Source: Prado023 sp963774745 (GTDB lineage: Bacteria > Actinomycetota > Actinomycetes > S36-B12 > CAIYMF01). Taken from it: a stretch of DNA of 64,000 nt. The stretch lies in NCBI GenBank assembly GCA_963774745.1, contig CAVZGE010000002.1, forward strand, positions 434,001-498,000, written 5' to 3'. Below are positions 50,477 to 60,144 of this stretch, piece after piece; within the stretch, counting starts at the first letter, position 1; each line of letters opens with the position of its first letter. The position numbers and the translations under genes were made by a program. The notes beneath the pieces were generated by a model that made no database searches, was not told where the DNA came from, and saw only the letters and a list, made by a program, of their open reading frames with translations.

Positions 50477-52611
50477 TCAGCCCAGCGCGTCGGCCAGCGC
50501 GTCGGTCAGCAACGAGACCAGTGCCTCGAGCTGGATGTCGGCTGCGGCCGAGGCCTCCTCGTCCGACCCGTCGAGGGCGCGGGCGGCCAGGCCCGCCTTG
50601 CTGTCGATGAGCTCGGCGATCCGGGCGTCGATCGTCTGCGCGGCGATGACCCGCCACGCGGTCACCGGTTGCTCCTGGCCGATGCGATGGATTCGGTCGA
50701 TGGCCTGGGTCTGCTCCGCGGCCGTCCAGGACAGCTCGGCCAGCACCAGGTTCGAGGCGACCTGGAGGTTCAGGCCCACGCCGGCTGCCGTCAGGGAGCA
50801 CACGACGACCGCGACGTCCGGATCGTTGGTGAACGCATCGATGTTGCGCTGCCGGACCCTGGCGGTCTGGTCCCCGCGGATCGAGCAGTGGCGGATCCCG
50901 CGCTGGGTGAACAGCTCCTCCGCGGAGTCCATCACGTCGACGTGCTTGGCGAAGAACACCACCTTGCCCACGTTGCGGGCCAGCTGCGCGGTGTAGTCGG
51001 CAGCCAGGCCGGACTTGGCCTGCCCGATCCGGCGCATCATGGCGAACACGTTCTCGCCGGCCTCGGCCTTGTCCGCCTCCTGCCGCTCCCAGGTGGCGAC
51101 CCGGCGCACCAGCTCGTGGTCGATGCCCTCGACGGCTGCCCCCGACGTCCGCCGGGCCAGGGCCTCGGTGTAGCGCGCCACCAGGCGCCGGGCGAGCTCG
51201 CGCTCGGCCGCGCGGATCGAGCGACCCGCCTCGCCGTCGAGCTCGACGGGGAGGTCGGCCACCCTGCGGGCGGGGATGTCGGCGGCCACGTCGACCTTGC
51301 GGCGGCGCACGATGCCCATGTCGATGACCCGGCGGCGCGCGGTCGGGTAGAAGCCCGGGTCGCCCGGGACCAGCCCGGACTCCTCGAGTGCGGCCATGAG
51401 CTCCCCGACCGGCTTGGTCGCGTCGATCCAGCCCAGGAACTGCCAGATGGCCAGGAAGTCCTCGAGGTCGTTGATCAGCGGGGTGCCGGTCAGGGCCATG
51501 AGCAGCGGGCGTCCGGTCCGGGCCCGGATCCGCTCGGAGATCTCCAGCACGTGCTGCGAGCGCTGCGAGGACTTGTTCTTGATGAAGTGCGCCTCGTCGA
51601 CGACCATGCCGCGGAAGCCGAGGTCACCGAGCCACCCGACGTGGCGGTCGAGGACCTCGTAGTTCACGATCACGATGTCCGCGAACCCGTCGATGGTGTC
51701 CCCGTCGCCGTGGATCACCGTCGCGGTGCGGTGCGGGGTCCACAGGCCGACCTCCCTGGCCCAGTTCGTCTTGACCACGTTCGGGACGACCGCCAGCAGC
51801 GGGTAGGCCGATGCTGCGTCGGCGGCGAGCAGGGCCTGGGCGGTCTTGCCCAGCCCGGGCTCGTCGGCGAGCAGGAACGTGCGGTGGCCCGCCGCGGCGG
51901 CGGCGACCACCTGCGCCTGGTGGGGCATCAGGTCCGGGCCGCCGAGCGCGCGCGGGGGTGCTGCGGGCAGGGCCATGCACGAGGAGGCCCCGCTGCCGGC
52001 GTCCTCGAACGATCGCAGCAGCGGTCCGAGCAGCTCCCAGCCGGCCAGCCGCCGGGCCCGGACCTGGACCTGGCGTGCGGCGTCGGGATCGGGGGCGAGG
52101 AAGGGATTGGCCAGCTGCCGGGAGATGACCGACTGCGGGACCACCCGCCGCTTGGCGGGCGTGGCCGACTCCTGCGGGGCCGGTTCGGGCTCGTCGGGGA
52201 CCTCGACCCCCGCCGAATCCAGCAGGTCCCGTCGTAGTTGCCGGGCCGACTCGGAGATCGTGATGTCCTCGCCGAGCAGGGCCAGCAGCGAGGTGTCGCG
52301 CACGGCGGCCTTCGCCAGGCTCGTCGCCACGCCGTCGAGGCGCTTGAGCTGCGCAGCGCGCTGGGCCTCGGTGCTGGTCGCATCGGCCATCACGCGGGCC
52401 CGCTCCTCGCGGACGAGCAGGGCGACGACCTGGAACTTCGTGCGCACCGAGGCGCGTGCGGGGCCGCGGGCGACCTCGGCGTGCACCTCGCGCACGGCGC
52501 GGGCCAGCACGGGGATGAGGCCCTGGTCGTCGCGGGGTCTGGCGTGTCGCGCAGCGCGCGGGGCGACTGGGCGAGCAGCCGCCTGTCGTTGGCCTCGTCG
52601 AGCCACAGCAC
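50477..52611 (-). CDS. SNF2-family DNA helicase/ATPase, one probable N-terminal frameshift
   Basis: About 710 residues. Helicase motifs: LADEPGLGKTAQALLAAD (Walker A), VVDEAHFIKNKSSQRSQ (DEAH), LMALTGTPLINDLEDF, then CSLTAAGVGLNLQVASNLVL and AIDRIHRIGQ (motifs V and VI). The short, single-unit layout is closer to SMARCAL1/ZRANB3-like proteins than to large RapA. The N-terminus VLWLDEANDRRLLAQSPRAL with GAGGGAG upstream (GTG at 52611) is in another frame; one missing C near 52541 links LRDTP to RPRDDQGLIPVLARAV. It probably acts on stalled or damaged DNA. The 286 bases upstream, to the PBP stop, hold no gene. Confidence 0.85.
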
Positions 52612-52863
52612 CTCCCTCGTCCCTGCACCGCCACGCACCCTGCGTCGGGTGTGGGCACGTTCGCAGTCCGGTGACCTGCGAACGCGGACCTCGCACGGCG
52701 GGCGCCCGGCCGCGCGTGCCCGCCGCTCCCGGCCACACGGGTCTGCGATCACGCGACGAGCCCCAGCGGCCCGACCTCGGAGGGATCCCCCCGACCTTCA
52801 GTCGATGACCATCCCAGCGACCGCAGTCCCAGCTCGCCCCGGTGGACGTCGAACTCGCCCCGA

Positions 52864-52882
52864 GGCGGTTCACTCTACCGCC
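52864..52882 (-). terminator. Possible terminator after the penicillin-binding protein gene
   Basis: A short hairpin, GGCGGT (52864-52869) with ACCGCC (52877-52882) and a 7-nt loop, lies 15 bases after the PBP stop on the minus strand. No T-run. Weak but in the right place. Confidence 0.35.
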
Positions 52883-52897
52883 CCGCAGTACGCCCCG

Positions 52898-54793
52898 TCA
52901 GCGGGCCGCGCGCAGGACCTGCTCGAGGATCGGCCCGGCTGTCCGGGAGCCCGACTGCCCCTCCTCGACGAACACGGCGACTGCCAGGTCGCCCTGGGTG
53001 GCGATCATCCAGGCGTGGGTGTCCGGCGGGTCGTCCGTGCCGAACTCCGCGGTGCCGGTCTTGGCGCCGACGGGCGGGCCGGGGACATCGCGGAGGAACG
53101 TCGCGGTGCCCTCGCTGACGACGGCGCGCATCATGTCGCGCAGGGCCGCGGCCTCCTCGGCCGTGAGCGGCTGGGCCGGCGAGGCCTCGGGCGCGGGCTG
53201 GTCGGGCAGCAGGTGCGGCACCACCGTCGCGCCCTCGGCCACCGACGCGGCGACCGCGGCCATCGCCATCGGCGAGGCGAGCACCGTGCCCTGGCCGATC
53301 AGCGCTGCCGCCTTCCCGGTCTCGGACGCCGGGTCCGGCACCTGCCCGAAGTACGCCGGGAAGCCGAGGTCGTGGTCGACCCCGAGTCCGAGTGTCGCGG
53401 CCGCCTCGGTGAGGTCCGCACCGGTGAGCTCCTCGTGCTGGGAGATCAGGGCGGTGTTGCACGAGTTGGCAACCGCGGAGCGCAGCGGGATGTCGCCGGT
53501 CCGGCCCGCCGGGTAGTCGTCGTAGTTGGTGAAGGTCTTGCCGTCGACCACGATCGACCGGGTGCACGGCACCAGGTCGTCGGGCGCCACGCCTGCACGC
53601 ATCAGCGCGAGCGCGGTGACGACCTTCATGGTCGAGCCGGGGGCGTACTGCCCGAAGGTCGCGGTGTTGTACCCGTCCGAGCCCGGGCCGTTGGCCGCGG
53701 CCAGGATCTCACCGGTGGACGGGCGCAGCGCGACGACGGCGCTCGCGGGGCCGACGCCGTCCAGCGACTCCTCCGCGGCCTCCTGCAGCCGTGCGTCGAG
53801 AGTCGTGCGCAGCGGCTGGCCGTCCACCACCCCGGTCGTGAACAGGGTGCGCTCCTGGTCGCCCTGGACCGCCGTGACCTCGACTCCCGCCGTGCCGCCG
53901 AGCTGATCCTCGAACCTGGCCTGGAGCCCCGAGAGTCCGGCCTGGTCGCCGGCTCGGATCGCGCCGTCGGAGGCCGCCACGATCTCGGCGGTCGCGGGGC
54001 CCACGCGGCCCAGGATCTCGGTGGCGAAGTCGCGCGTGGGTGCCAGGGGCAGCTCCCCGGCGAGGCCGATCGCGCCGGGGATCGCCTCCACCGCGGACTG
54101 TGAGATCTCGGCCGCGTCCTCGTCGCGCAGGACCAGCGCCTCCACGAACGCCTTCGGCCCGGCCTGCGTGACCGCGCGGGTGTAGGCCTTCGGATCGATG
54201 TCGAGCAGCGTGGCCAGCGCGCGGGCCGACTCCGCGGCCTCCTCGGCCGGGACCCGGGTCTTGTCGATGCCGATCCGCATGACGGGCCGGAGGGTGACCA
54301 GCGGCTCGTCGCCGGCGCCCAGGATGTCACCCCGGAGCGGTCGCTGCGTCGTCGCGTCGAGGGTCTCGCCTCCGGTGAGCGACGACTCGACCACCGTGGG
54401 GGCCCACTGCACCGCCCACTGGTCGTCGGCCTTCGTCAGCTGCGTCGTCGTCTGGTACCGCCAGGGCTCGCCCGGGGTCTCCCACTGCCACCGCAGGGTT
54501 GCGGTCGCGGTGTCGCCGTCGACCTCGACGGCGTCCACGGTGACCGCCGCGGGGATGTCGTCGATCCCCGCCACGAGCGCATCGAGCTCCTCCTGGCCGC
54601 CCCCGACCACGGGCACCGCGCCGAGCTGGCCCGCGGTCAGGGCGGCAGCCAGGTCCGCGGCGAGCGCCTCGGCAGCAGCCTGATCGTCGCCGGAGCTGCA
54701 CGCGGGCAGTGCGGCCAGCGCCAGGCAGGTCAGTGCGGTGATCAGCAGGCGTGGCAACGTGGCTCCTGGTGTGGGCGCGGGTCCGGCCCCCAT
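52898..54793 (-). CDS. Penicillin-binding protein (class B transpeptidase, MecA_N/NTF2 domain)
   Basis: 631 residues from the ATG at 54793. A lipoprotein-like lead (LITALTCLALAALPACSSGD) is followed by an NTF2-like domain, a dimerisation domain and the transpeptidase. Active-site motifs are APGSTMKVVTALAL (SxxK), AVANSCNTAL (SxN) and VGAKTGTAEFG (KTG). The PBP2a-like order suggests peptidoglycan cross-linking outside the membrane with possible low beta-lactam affinity, though resistance cannot be inferred from sequence alone. Divergent from the nucleosidase gene. Confidence 0.9.
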   Translation of the reverse strand: MGAGPAPTPGATLPRLLITALTCLALAALPACSSGDDQAAAEALAADLAAALTAGQLGAVPVVGGGQEELDALVAGIDDIPAAVTVDAVEVDGDTATATLRWQWETPGEPWRYQTTTQLTKADDQWAVQWAPTVVESSLTGGETLDATTQRPLRGDILGAGDEPLVTLRPVMRIGIDKTRVPAEEAAESARALATLLDIDPKAYTRAVTQAGPKAFVEALVLRDEDAAEISQSAVEAIPGAIGLAGELPLAPTRDFATEILGRVGPATAEIVAASDGAIRAGDQAGLSGLQARFEDQLGGTAGVEVTAVQGDQERTLFTTGVVDGQPLRTTLDARLQEAAEESLDGVGPASAVVALRPSTGEILAAANGPGSDGYNTATFGQYAPGSTMKVVTALALMRAGVAPDDLVPCTRSIVVDGKTFTNYDDYPAGRTGDIPLRSAVANSCNTALISQHEELTGADLTEAAATLGLGVDHDLGFPAYFGQVPDPASETGKAAALIGQGTVLASPMAMAAVAASVAEGATVVPHLLPDQPAPEASPAQPLTAEEAAALRDMMRAVVSEGTATFLRDVPGPPVGAKTGTAEFGTDDPPDTHAWMIATQGDLAVAVFVEEGQSGSRTAGPILEQVLRAAR

Positions 54794-54887
54794 CCTGCCC
54801 CACGAGTCCCATCCGGTCGCAGGCCGCCGTGATCCGGCGTCAGGCCGCTGCGCGGTCGGACCCGAGCCGAGCCGGTAGCCTCCGGGT

Positions 54888-55469
54888 GTGTTCGAGCTCC
54901 ACGGTCCCCCGCCCCGCGCCGGCCGGCCGATGGTGCTCGTCGCCGTCTTCGAGGAGGCCGCCGCGTTCGCCCATCGGGTCCCCACCCTGGTGACCGGTGT
55001 GGGCAAGGTGCGGGCCGCGACGGCGGCGACCTGGGCGGCCATGGCCCACCGCCCCAGCGTGATCCTCAACCTCGGGACCGCCGGTGCGCTGCGCCCGGGG
55101 GAGCTGGCCGCCGGTGTCGTCCACGACATCGGGGCCGTGCTCCAGCACGACGTGAACGGTCGGGCGATCGCCGCCCTCGTCGGGTCCGACCCGTCACCGC
55201 GCCTGGAGCTCGGCGACTCCGGGGTGGTCCTGGCCACCGGCGACCGCTTCATCTCCGCGCCGCAGGATCGTGACGTGCTGGCCGAGCACGCCCACCTGGT
55301 GGACATGGAGGGCTACGCCGTCGCGGCCGCCGCAACCCGGCTCGGCGTCCCCGTGCGCCTGGCGAAGACGATCAGCGACGACGCCGGGCACGGCGCGGCT
55401 GTGACCTGGGCCGAGTCCCTGCATGCCGCCTCGCACCGCCTGTCAGCCTGGCTCGACGAGGTCCTGTGA
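54888..55469 (+). CDS. Nucleosidase/phosphorylase family protein (MTA/SAH nucleosidase-like)
   Basis: 193 residues. The PNP/UDP fold is seen in LVAVFEEAAAFAHRVPTLVT and GVGKVRAATA, ILNLGTAGALRPGELAAGVV, and the ribose/base-binding VDMEGYAVAAAATRLGV with VRLAKTISDDAG (catalytic Asp). It is shorter than typical MtnN (about 230). It may cleave the N-glycosidic bond of methylthioadenosine, S-adenosylhomocysteine or a related nucleoside. The hairpin-nuclease unit begins 1 base after its stop codon. Confidence 0.8.
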   Translation: MFELHGPPPRAGRPMVLVAVFEEAAAFAHRVPTLVTGVGKVRAATAATWAAMAHRPSVILNLGTAGALRPGELAAGVVHDIGAVLQHDVNGRAIAALVGSDPSPRLELGDSGVVLATGDRFISAPQDRDVLAEHAHLVDMEGYAVAAAATRLGVPVRLAKTISDDAGHGAAVTWAESLHAASHRLSAWLDEVL

Positions 55470-55470
55470 C

Positions 55471-55526
55471 CGTCGTGCTGACGATTCCGACCATCTGACG
55501 GTCGGTTTCGTCAGCACGACGGCCGG
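55471..55526. repeat. Hairpin repeat, family 2, upstream copy at nuclease unit 2
   Basis: 56 bases identical to 56486-56541. The outer stem is CGTCGTGCTGACGA with TCGTCAGCACGACG (14 bp), then a TT/TT internal loop, an inner stem CCGACC/GGTCGG and a 7-nt loop ATCTGAC. It begins 1 base after the TGA of the nucleosidase gene and ends about 50 bases before the nuclease start. No similarity to the family 1 hairpins beyond the general design of an outer stem, an internal loop and an inner stem. Confidence 0.9.
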
Positions 55527-55577
55527 GTGTGTGGACAACGGCTGGTCAGGTCGCAGCGGCGGGCTGAGCATGTGCAG

Positions 55578-56513
55578 GTGGCACCACGGCTGACCCCAGA
55601 GGCTCGACGCCTCCTGGGCCTGCAGCGTGGCCTCATCGCGGACTGGCAGGCTGCGGGGCTCGGACTGAGCCGGAGGCGGCTGCGCGCCGCATGCGCCGAT
55701 GGGTGGGAGCACGTGAGCCCGCACGTCTTCAGTGATCGGCACGGCGGGCTCACCGAGGGGCAGATGCGCGTCTGCGGGCCACTGGAGATCGGCCGCTCCG
55801 CCGTGCTCGGAGGGCGTGCCGCGCTGCTAGAGGCAGGATGGCGAGCGGAGGGCGACGGGTGGGTCGACGTGCTGGTCCCGCGAGGTGCCAGGTCGCGATC
55901 GCGCGGTGTCCCGCCGTGGATACGGCTCCACTACGTGACGTGCCCGGACACGGTGCACGGTGCACCCCCACGCTGCCCTCCAGCGCGGGCTGCGATCGAT
56001 GCCGCCGCATGGGCCGGCACACCTCGTGAGGTGCTGTTCATCCTGACGAGTTCCGTGCAGCAGCGCATCACGTCGCTGCCGGGACTGCGCCGGGAGGTGG
56101 ACGGGCGGTCGAAGATCGGCAACCGGGCGGCGATCCGTGAGGCGCTCGATGCGATCCACGGGGGCGCGACGAGCACGAACGAGGCCGACTTCCTGCGCGA
56201 GTGCCGACGTCGTGGGCTTCCCGTTCCCGCGATGCAGGTGCGACGGGTGGACGTGCACTCCCAGCGTCGCCGGACCGACGCCGAGTTCCGGTTGCCGGAC
56301 GGGAGGCTGCTCATCGTGGAGATCGACGGGGTCGGGCACTTCGAGCTGGGCCAGTGGCAGGCGGACCTCACGCGCAACAACGGCCTGGCAGTCGCGACGG
56401 GTGCGCTGATCATGCACGTGACGGGGTGGGAGGTCCGAAACGACCCCGATCCGTTCTTCGCACTGCTCGAAGCCACGCTCGGCGGCGTCGTGCTGACGAT
56501 TCCGACCATCTGA
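55578..56513 (+). CDS. AbiEi-like wHTH plus DUF559/Vsr-type nuclease domain protein, paralogue 2
   Basis: 311 residues from the GTG at 55578, chosen because VAPRLTPEARRLLGLQRGLI lines up with the start of the paralogue at 9514-10422. Shared blocks along the whole length include IADWQAAG, GWEHVSPHVFSDR, TSSVQQRI, GRLLIVEIDGVGHF and VTGWEVRNDPDPFF. Nuclease residues are the same: TSTNEADFL, RRRTDAEFR, VEIDG. The last eight codons and the stop lie in the downstream hairpin (VVLTIPTI). Function unknown. The two proteins are clearly paralogues although the hairpins around them differ in sequence. Confidence 0.75.
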   Translation: MAPRLTPEARRLLGLQRGLIADWQAAGLGLSRRRLRAACADGWEHVSPHVFSDRHGGLTEGQMRVCGPLEIGRSAVLGGRAALLEAGWRAEGDGWVDVLVPRGARSRSRGVPPWIRLHYVTCPDTVHGAPPRCPPARAAIDAAAWAGTPREVLFILTSSVQQRITSLPGLRREVDGRSKIGNRAAIREALDAIHGGATSTNEADFLRECRRRGLPVPAMQVRRVDVHSQRRRTDAEFRLPDGRLLIVEIDGVGHFELGQWQADLTRNNGLAVATGALIMHVTGWEVRNDPDPFFALLEATLGGVVLTIPTI

Positions 56514-56541
56514 CGGTCGGTTTCGTCAGCACGACGGCCGG
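56486..56541. repeat. Hairpin repeat, family 2, downstream copy at nuclease unit 2
   Basis: Identical over 56 bases to 55471-55526, in the same orientation. The first half is translated as the nuclease C-terminus (VVLTIPTI) and the TGA stop lies at the hairpin tip. The unit from the first base of the upstream copy to the last base here is 1071 bp; the TspO gene starts 20 bases later. Confidence 0.9.
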
Positions 56542-56561
56542 ATCGGCGTCATCCTTGACCC

Positions 56562-57035
56562 ATGTCGTTGTGGCGCGTGCTGGCATCCGTGGCGGCTGTG
56601 GCCCTCGTGGTCGGCTATGCCGTCGGGTCAGGGGTGTGGGTCGCGGCCAACCCCGGGTGGTACGCAGCGCTGACCCGCCCGGCATGGCAGCCGCCCGACA
56701 TCGTGTTCGGCCTGATCTGGCCGTACAACTTCGTCGCGCTGGCGGTCGTGGGGGTCGTCGTCACCCAGCGTGGTACGCCCGGGCTGGTGGGGGCGTGGCT
56801 CGCGGTTGCCGCCGCGAGCGTCGTGTGCGCCCTGTCGTGGGCGTACCTGTTCTACGTGCCGCACCAGTTGACCGCGTCGGCGCTCGCCCTGGCGGCTGCG
56901 GCGCTGCTCACCATCGTCCTGGTGGTGCTGACCTGGTCGGCCACCCGGGTCGGGGCCGTCGCGCTGCTGCCGTACCTGATCTGGGTGAGCCTGGCGACGT
57001 CGCTGGCATTCGGCTACGCCCGGCTCAACGCCTGA
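56562..57035 (+). CDS. TspO/MBR family membrane protein
   Basis: 157 residues, five membrane helices. The family block NPGWYAALTRPAWQPPDIVF, then GLIWPYNF, is clear. Bacterial TspO binds tetrapyrroles and affects stress and porphyrin handling. The C-terminal helices (LPYLIWVSLATSLAFGYARL) keep the WxxYAxxLN-like pattern (YLIWVSLATSLAF). Single gene, convergent with the amidase. Confidence 0.9.
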   Translation: MSLWRVLASVAAVALVVGYAVGSGVWVAANPGWYAALTRPAWQPPDIVFGLIWPYNFVALAVVGVVVTQRGTPGLVGAWLAVAAASVVCALSWAYLFYVPHQLTASALALAAAALLTIVLVVLTWSATRVGAVALLPYLIWVSLATSLAFGYARLNA

Positions 57036-57072
57036 TCCGGCTCACGACCGGCGAGGCCGCGGCACGTCGCGG

Positions 57073-58498
57073 TCAGGGCGTCGTGCGCACCGGCCAGGGT
57101 GCGGCCGCCTCCAGCTCGAGGGCGACCTCCAGCAGCCGGCGCTCGTGGCCGAACGGTGCAGCGACGTGCACCCCGACCGGCAGGCCCAGGGCGGACCGCC
57201 CGAGCGGCAAGGACATCGCCGGGGCGCCGGACACGTTCTGCACCGGGGTCATCGAGGCGAACTGGAGCAGGCGCACGAGGTGCGTGCGGAACTCCACGTC
57301 GGGGCCGAGGTGGCCGATCGGGGGAGCGGGGTAGCCCGTGACCGGTGAGAGCAGCAGGTCGTGCCCGTCGAACCCGGCGTCGGGGCTTCCCGCCAGTCGG
57401 CGCAACCGCCAGAGCGACCCGGGGACGCGATCGGCCTGGCGGGTGAGCATCCGACTCAGACCCCTTGGTCAGCTCCTCGACCTTCGCGCCGTCGAAGCCC
57501 TCGCCGTAGGCCGCGGAGCCACTGCGGTGGAGCACGAACGCCAGCAGCGCCCAGTAGCGCAGGAAGTCCATCGCGAACTCCTCGCCGACCGGTGGCCCGA
57601 CCTCCTCGACGTGATGGCCCAGGCCCTCGAGCAGGGCACCGGCCGAGCGCACCGCAGCCACGGTGTCGGGGCTGAGCGGCAGGCCCCGCAGCGTCGTCAC
57701 GCACAGCCCGACGCGCAGGCGCCGGTCGCCGGGCCGGGTCACGTGGCCGATCGGCGGCAACCCGGCATCAGGTCGCGCCGGGTCCGCGAGGGCCAGGAGG
57801 AGCGCGGTGTCGCGCACCGAGCGGGTGAGGACCCCCTGCGCGGCGATCCGGACCGGGATCCGCTCCTTCAGCGGGTTCATCGGCAGGCGCCCGCGTGACG
57901 GCTTGAGCCCGACCAGCCCGCAGCACGATGCGGGGATCCGGATCGACCCGCCGCCGTCGTTGGCGTGCGCGATCGGCACGACCCCGGCCGCCACCATCGC
58001 CGCGGAGCCCCCGCTGGAGCCCCCTGCGGAGCGGCCGGTGTCCCACGGGTTGCGCGTCGCGCCGTAGCGGCTGGACTCGGTGCTGGCCGTCAGGCCGAAC
58101 TCCGGCAGGGTGCTGGCCCCGAGCGGGTCGAGTCCCAGGCCCAGCAGCATGGAGACCACCGGGGAGCACGAGGGCGCCGGGATGTCCGGCACGGCGCGCG
58201 AGCCCTGCGTGGTCGGGAAGCCGGCCACCTCCTCGTTGTCCTTGATGAACGTGGGGATGCCGGCCAGGGGGGCGTCGTCGCCGACGACCACCTCGGTGCG
58301 GACCGGTTCGTCGAACCAGTGGGCGACCGCGTTCAGGTGCGGGTTGGCGGCCCTGGCCCGGGCGACTGCCGCCGCGCGGAGCTCATGGGCCGCCACCTCG
58401 CGCCGGGCCAGTCGCTCCCGGAGGTCCGTGGCGTCGCTGGTGCCCAGCGCATCGTCGGTGGTCGCGTCGACGATCTGGGGTCGGGGCTGGTCGCTCAC
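57073..58498 (-). pseudogene. Amidase signature family enzyme, one frameshift near 57463
   Basis: The N-terminal 340 residues are intact: IPTFIKDNEEVAGFPTTQGS (catalytic Lys), GRSAGGSSGGSAAMVAAGVV (Ser loop) and DGGGSIRIPASCCGLVGLKP. After KVEELTKG the frame is lost by one extra base in CCCC at 57461-57464; deleting one C gives GLSRMLTRQADRVPGSLWRL, then LLLSPVTGYPAPPIGHLGPD and GLPVGVHVAAPFGHERRLLE. The repaired protein is about 475 residues. It hydrolyses an amide; substrate unknown. The lesion is typical of a homopolymer sequencing error. Confidence 0.85.
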
Positions 58499-58567
58499 GG
58501 CCGTGACAGTAGCGCCGCACGTGCCGGGCCGCTCCCGGGGCGGTGACCGTCATTCAGCGCCCGACCC

Positions 58568-58870
58568 TCAGACGTACTTGGCCGGCCGCACGACCTGGGC
58601 TGGGGTGGTCCAGGCCACGACGGCGTACCGCGGGAAGTAGTCCCGGGCGAGCACCTCGAGCACCCGGTCGGCCACGGCCGGGGACACCAGGGTCTCGAGC
58701 CGGATGTTCGCGCCCTCGAACTCGTCGGCGCGCACGCCACGGGAGCCCTGCCCGCGAGCGTCGCAGACGGTCCACCCGTGCGCGCCGGATGCCACGACGT
58801 CGCGGACGAGCCGATGCTCGACGACAGCTTCGGCGACGACCGTCACCAGGACCAGTCCCTCGGTCTGCAT
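58568..58870 (-). CDS. sbtB: PII-like protein SbtB-type regulator
   Basis: 100 residues, starting MQTEGLVLVTVVAEAVVEHR. The ferredoxin-like fold of PII relatives is suggested by LVRDVVASGAHGWTVCDARG, then GSRGVRADEFEGANIRLETL (T-loop region) and ADRVLEVLARDYFPRYAVVA. It directly follows an SbtA-type transporter gene. In cyanobacteria SbtB binds SbtA and senses adenine nucleotides. A role in gating bicarbonate uptake is inferred from this pairing. Confidence 0.8.
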   Translation of the reverse strand: MQTEGLVLVTVVAEAVVEHRLVRDVVASGAHGWTVCDARGQGSRGVRADEFEGANIRLETLVSPAVADRVLEVLARDYFPRYAVVAWTTPAQVVRPAKYV

Positions 58871-58881
58871 CGTGGCTCCTC

Positions 58882-59847
58882 TCAGCTGCCCAGCGCCTGG
58901 GCGATCGCCAGGTAGACCGGGATCCCGATGACCAGGTTGAACGGGAACGTGATGCCCAGGCTGGCCGTGAGGTAGTAGCCGGGGTTCGCGTCCGGCAGGG
59001 CCAGGCGCACCGCGGCGGGGGCCGCGATGTAGGAGGCGCTGGCGGTCAGCACCCCGAGGATCGCCGCACCACCGGTCGACAGCCCGACCCCCAGCCCGGC
59101 GACGATGCCGACCGTGCCGGACACGATCGGGAAGCCGATCGCGAACAGCACCAGGCCCGGGCCCGCCGAGGGCAGGTCGCGCAGTCGCCGGGCCGCGATG
59201 ACCCCCATCTCGAGGAGGAACAGCGTCAGCACGCCGACGAACAGCCCGCCGAAGAGCGGCTCGACCGTCGCGTAGCCGGTCGTCCCGGTGACCAGGCCGA
59301 GCAGGAGCCCCCCGACCAGCAGCAGGATGCTGCGCCCGGTGAGGATCTCGTGCAGCGACTCCGCCCACGATGCGGCGCGCGATGCCTGCCGGCCGGCCAG
59401 CATCAGGCCCACGATGATCGCCGGGACCTCCAGGACGGCCAGGAGCGTGGTCACGTACCCCTCGTAGCTGATCCCCGAGCTGGTCAGGAACACCACGGCG
59501 GCCGTGAACGTGACCAGGGAGGTCGACCCGTAGTGCGCCGCCATGGCGCCCCGGTCCACCGGACCCAGCCGAGTCGTCCACCGCAGGACCACGAACGCGA
59601 GCACGGGGATCAGGATGCCCAGGGCCAGGGTGACCAGGATCGGCCCGACGACCTCACCGGCCGGTGCCTGCGAGAGGGCCACGCCGCCCTTGATCCCGAT
59701 GCCCAGGAGCAGGTAGAGGCTCAGGAGCTGGTACACCGGTTCGGGCAGTCGCAGGTCGCCGCCGATCGAGGTCGCCACCAGCCCGAGCAGGAACGCCAGG
59801 ACCGGCGGGGAGGTCAGGTTGGCGACCGCCAGGGCCCAGGTGTCCAC
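58882..59847 (-). CDS. sbtA: SbtA-type sodium-dependent bicarbonate transporter
   Basis: 321 residues, about ten membrane helices. Family features include LTSPPVLAFLLGLVATSIGG, GIGIKGGVALSQ, AMAAHYGSTSLVTFTAAVVF and TASASYIAAPAAVRLALPDA. SbtA takes up HCO3- with Na+ in cyanobacteria; homologues occur widely. Here it sits between a winged-helix gene and the PII-like gene, with 11 and 3 bases between, so all are one operon. Supply of bicarbonate to the biotin carboxylase elsewhere in the window is only inference. Confidence 0.88.
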   Translation of the reverse strand: MDTWALAVANLTSPPVLAFLLGLVATSIGGDLRLPEPVYQLLSLYLLLGIGIKGGVALSQAPAGEVVGPILVTLALGILIPVLAFVVLRWTTRLGPVDRGAMAAHYGSTSLVTFTAAVVFLTSSGISYEGYVTTLLAVLEVPAIIVGLMLAGRQASRAASWAESLHEILTGRSILLLVGGLLLGLVTGTTGYATVEPLFGGLFVGVLTLFLLEMGVIAARRLRDLPSAGPGLVLFAIGFPIVSGTVGIVAGLGVGLSTGGAAILGVLTASASYIAAPAAVRLALPDANPGYYLTASLGITFPFNLVIGIPVYLAIAQALGS

Positions 59848-59850
59848 GGA

Positions 59851-60144
59851 TCAGGCGAACAGCGACAGCAGGTCACCGACCCGGTGGTCGGACTCGGCCG
59901 GGTGCCGGAACGGCCGGTGCTCGTTGACCACGTAGTGGGTGCGCCGACCCTGGGGCACCCGGGTCAGGTAGCCCCCGTCCTCGAGGTCGCGCAGGATGTT
60001 CAGGGTCGCCCGCTCGGTGATCCCCACCGCCGCCGCGATGTCGCGGATCCGCGCGTCGGGGAAGCGGTGGACGAAGACCAGGACGTGGCCGTGATTGGTC
60101 AGCAGGGTCCAGGTCCGGGCGCTGGCGGCCGTCGTGTCATCCAT
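59851..60144 (-). CDS. Winged-helix (MarR/ArsR-like) transcriptional regulator
   Basis: 97 residues. The wHTH is HGHVLVFVHRFPDARIRDIA, AAVGITERATLNILRDLEDG and YLTRVPQGRRTHYVVNE (wing). The short tail has no obvious ligand domain or Cys cluster. The ATG overlaps the terC stop by 8 bases, and sbtA follows 3 bases after the stop. It probably regulates this operon. Confidence 0.82.
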   Translation of the reverse strand: MDDTTAASARTWTLLTNHGHVLVFVHRFPDARIRDIAAAVGITERATLNILRDLEDGGYLTRVPQGRRTHYVVNEHRPFRHPAESDHRVGDLLSLFA

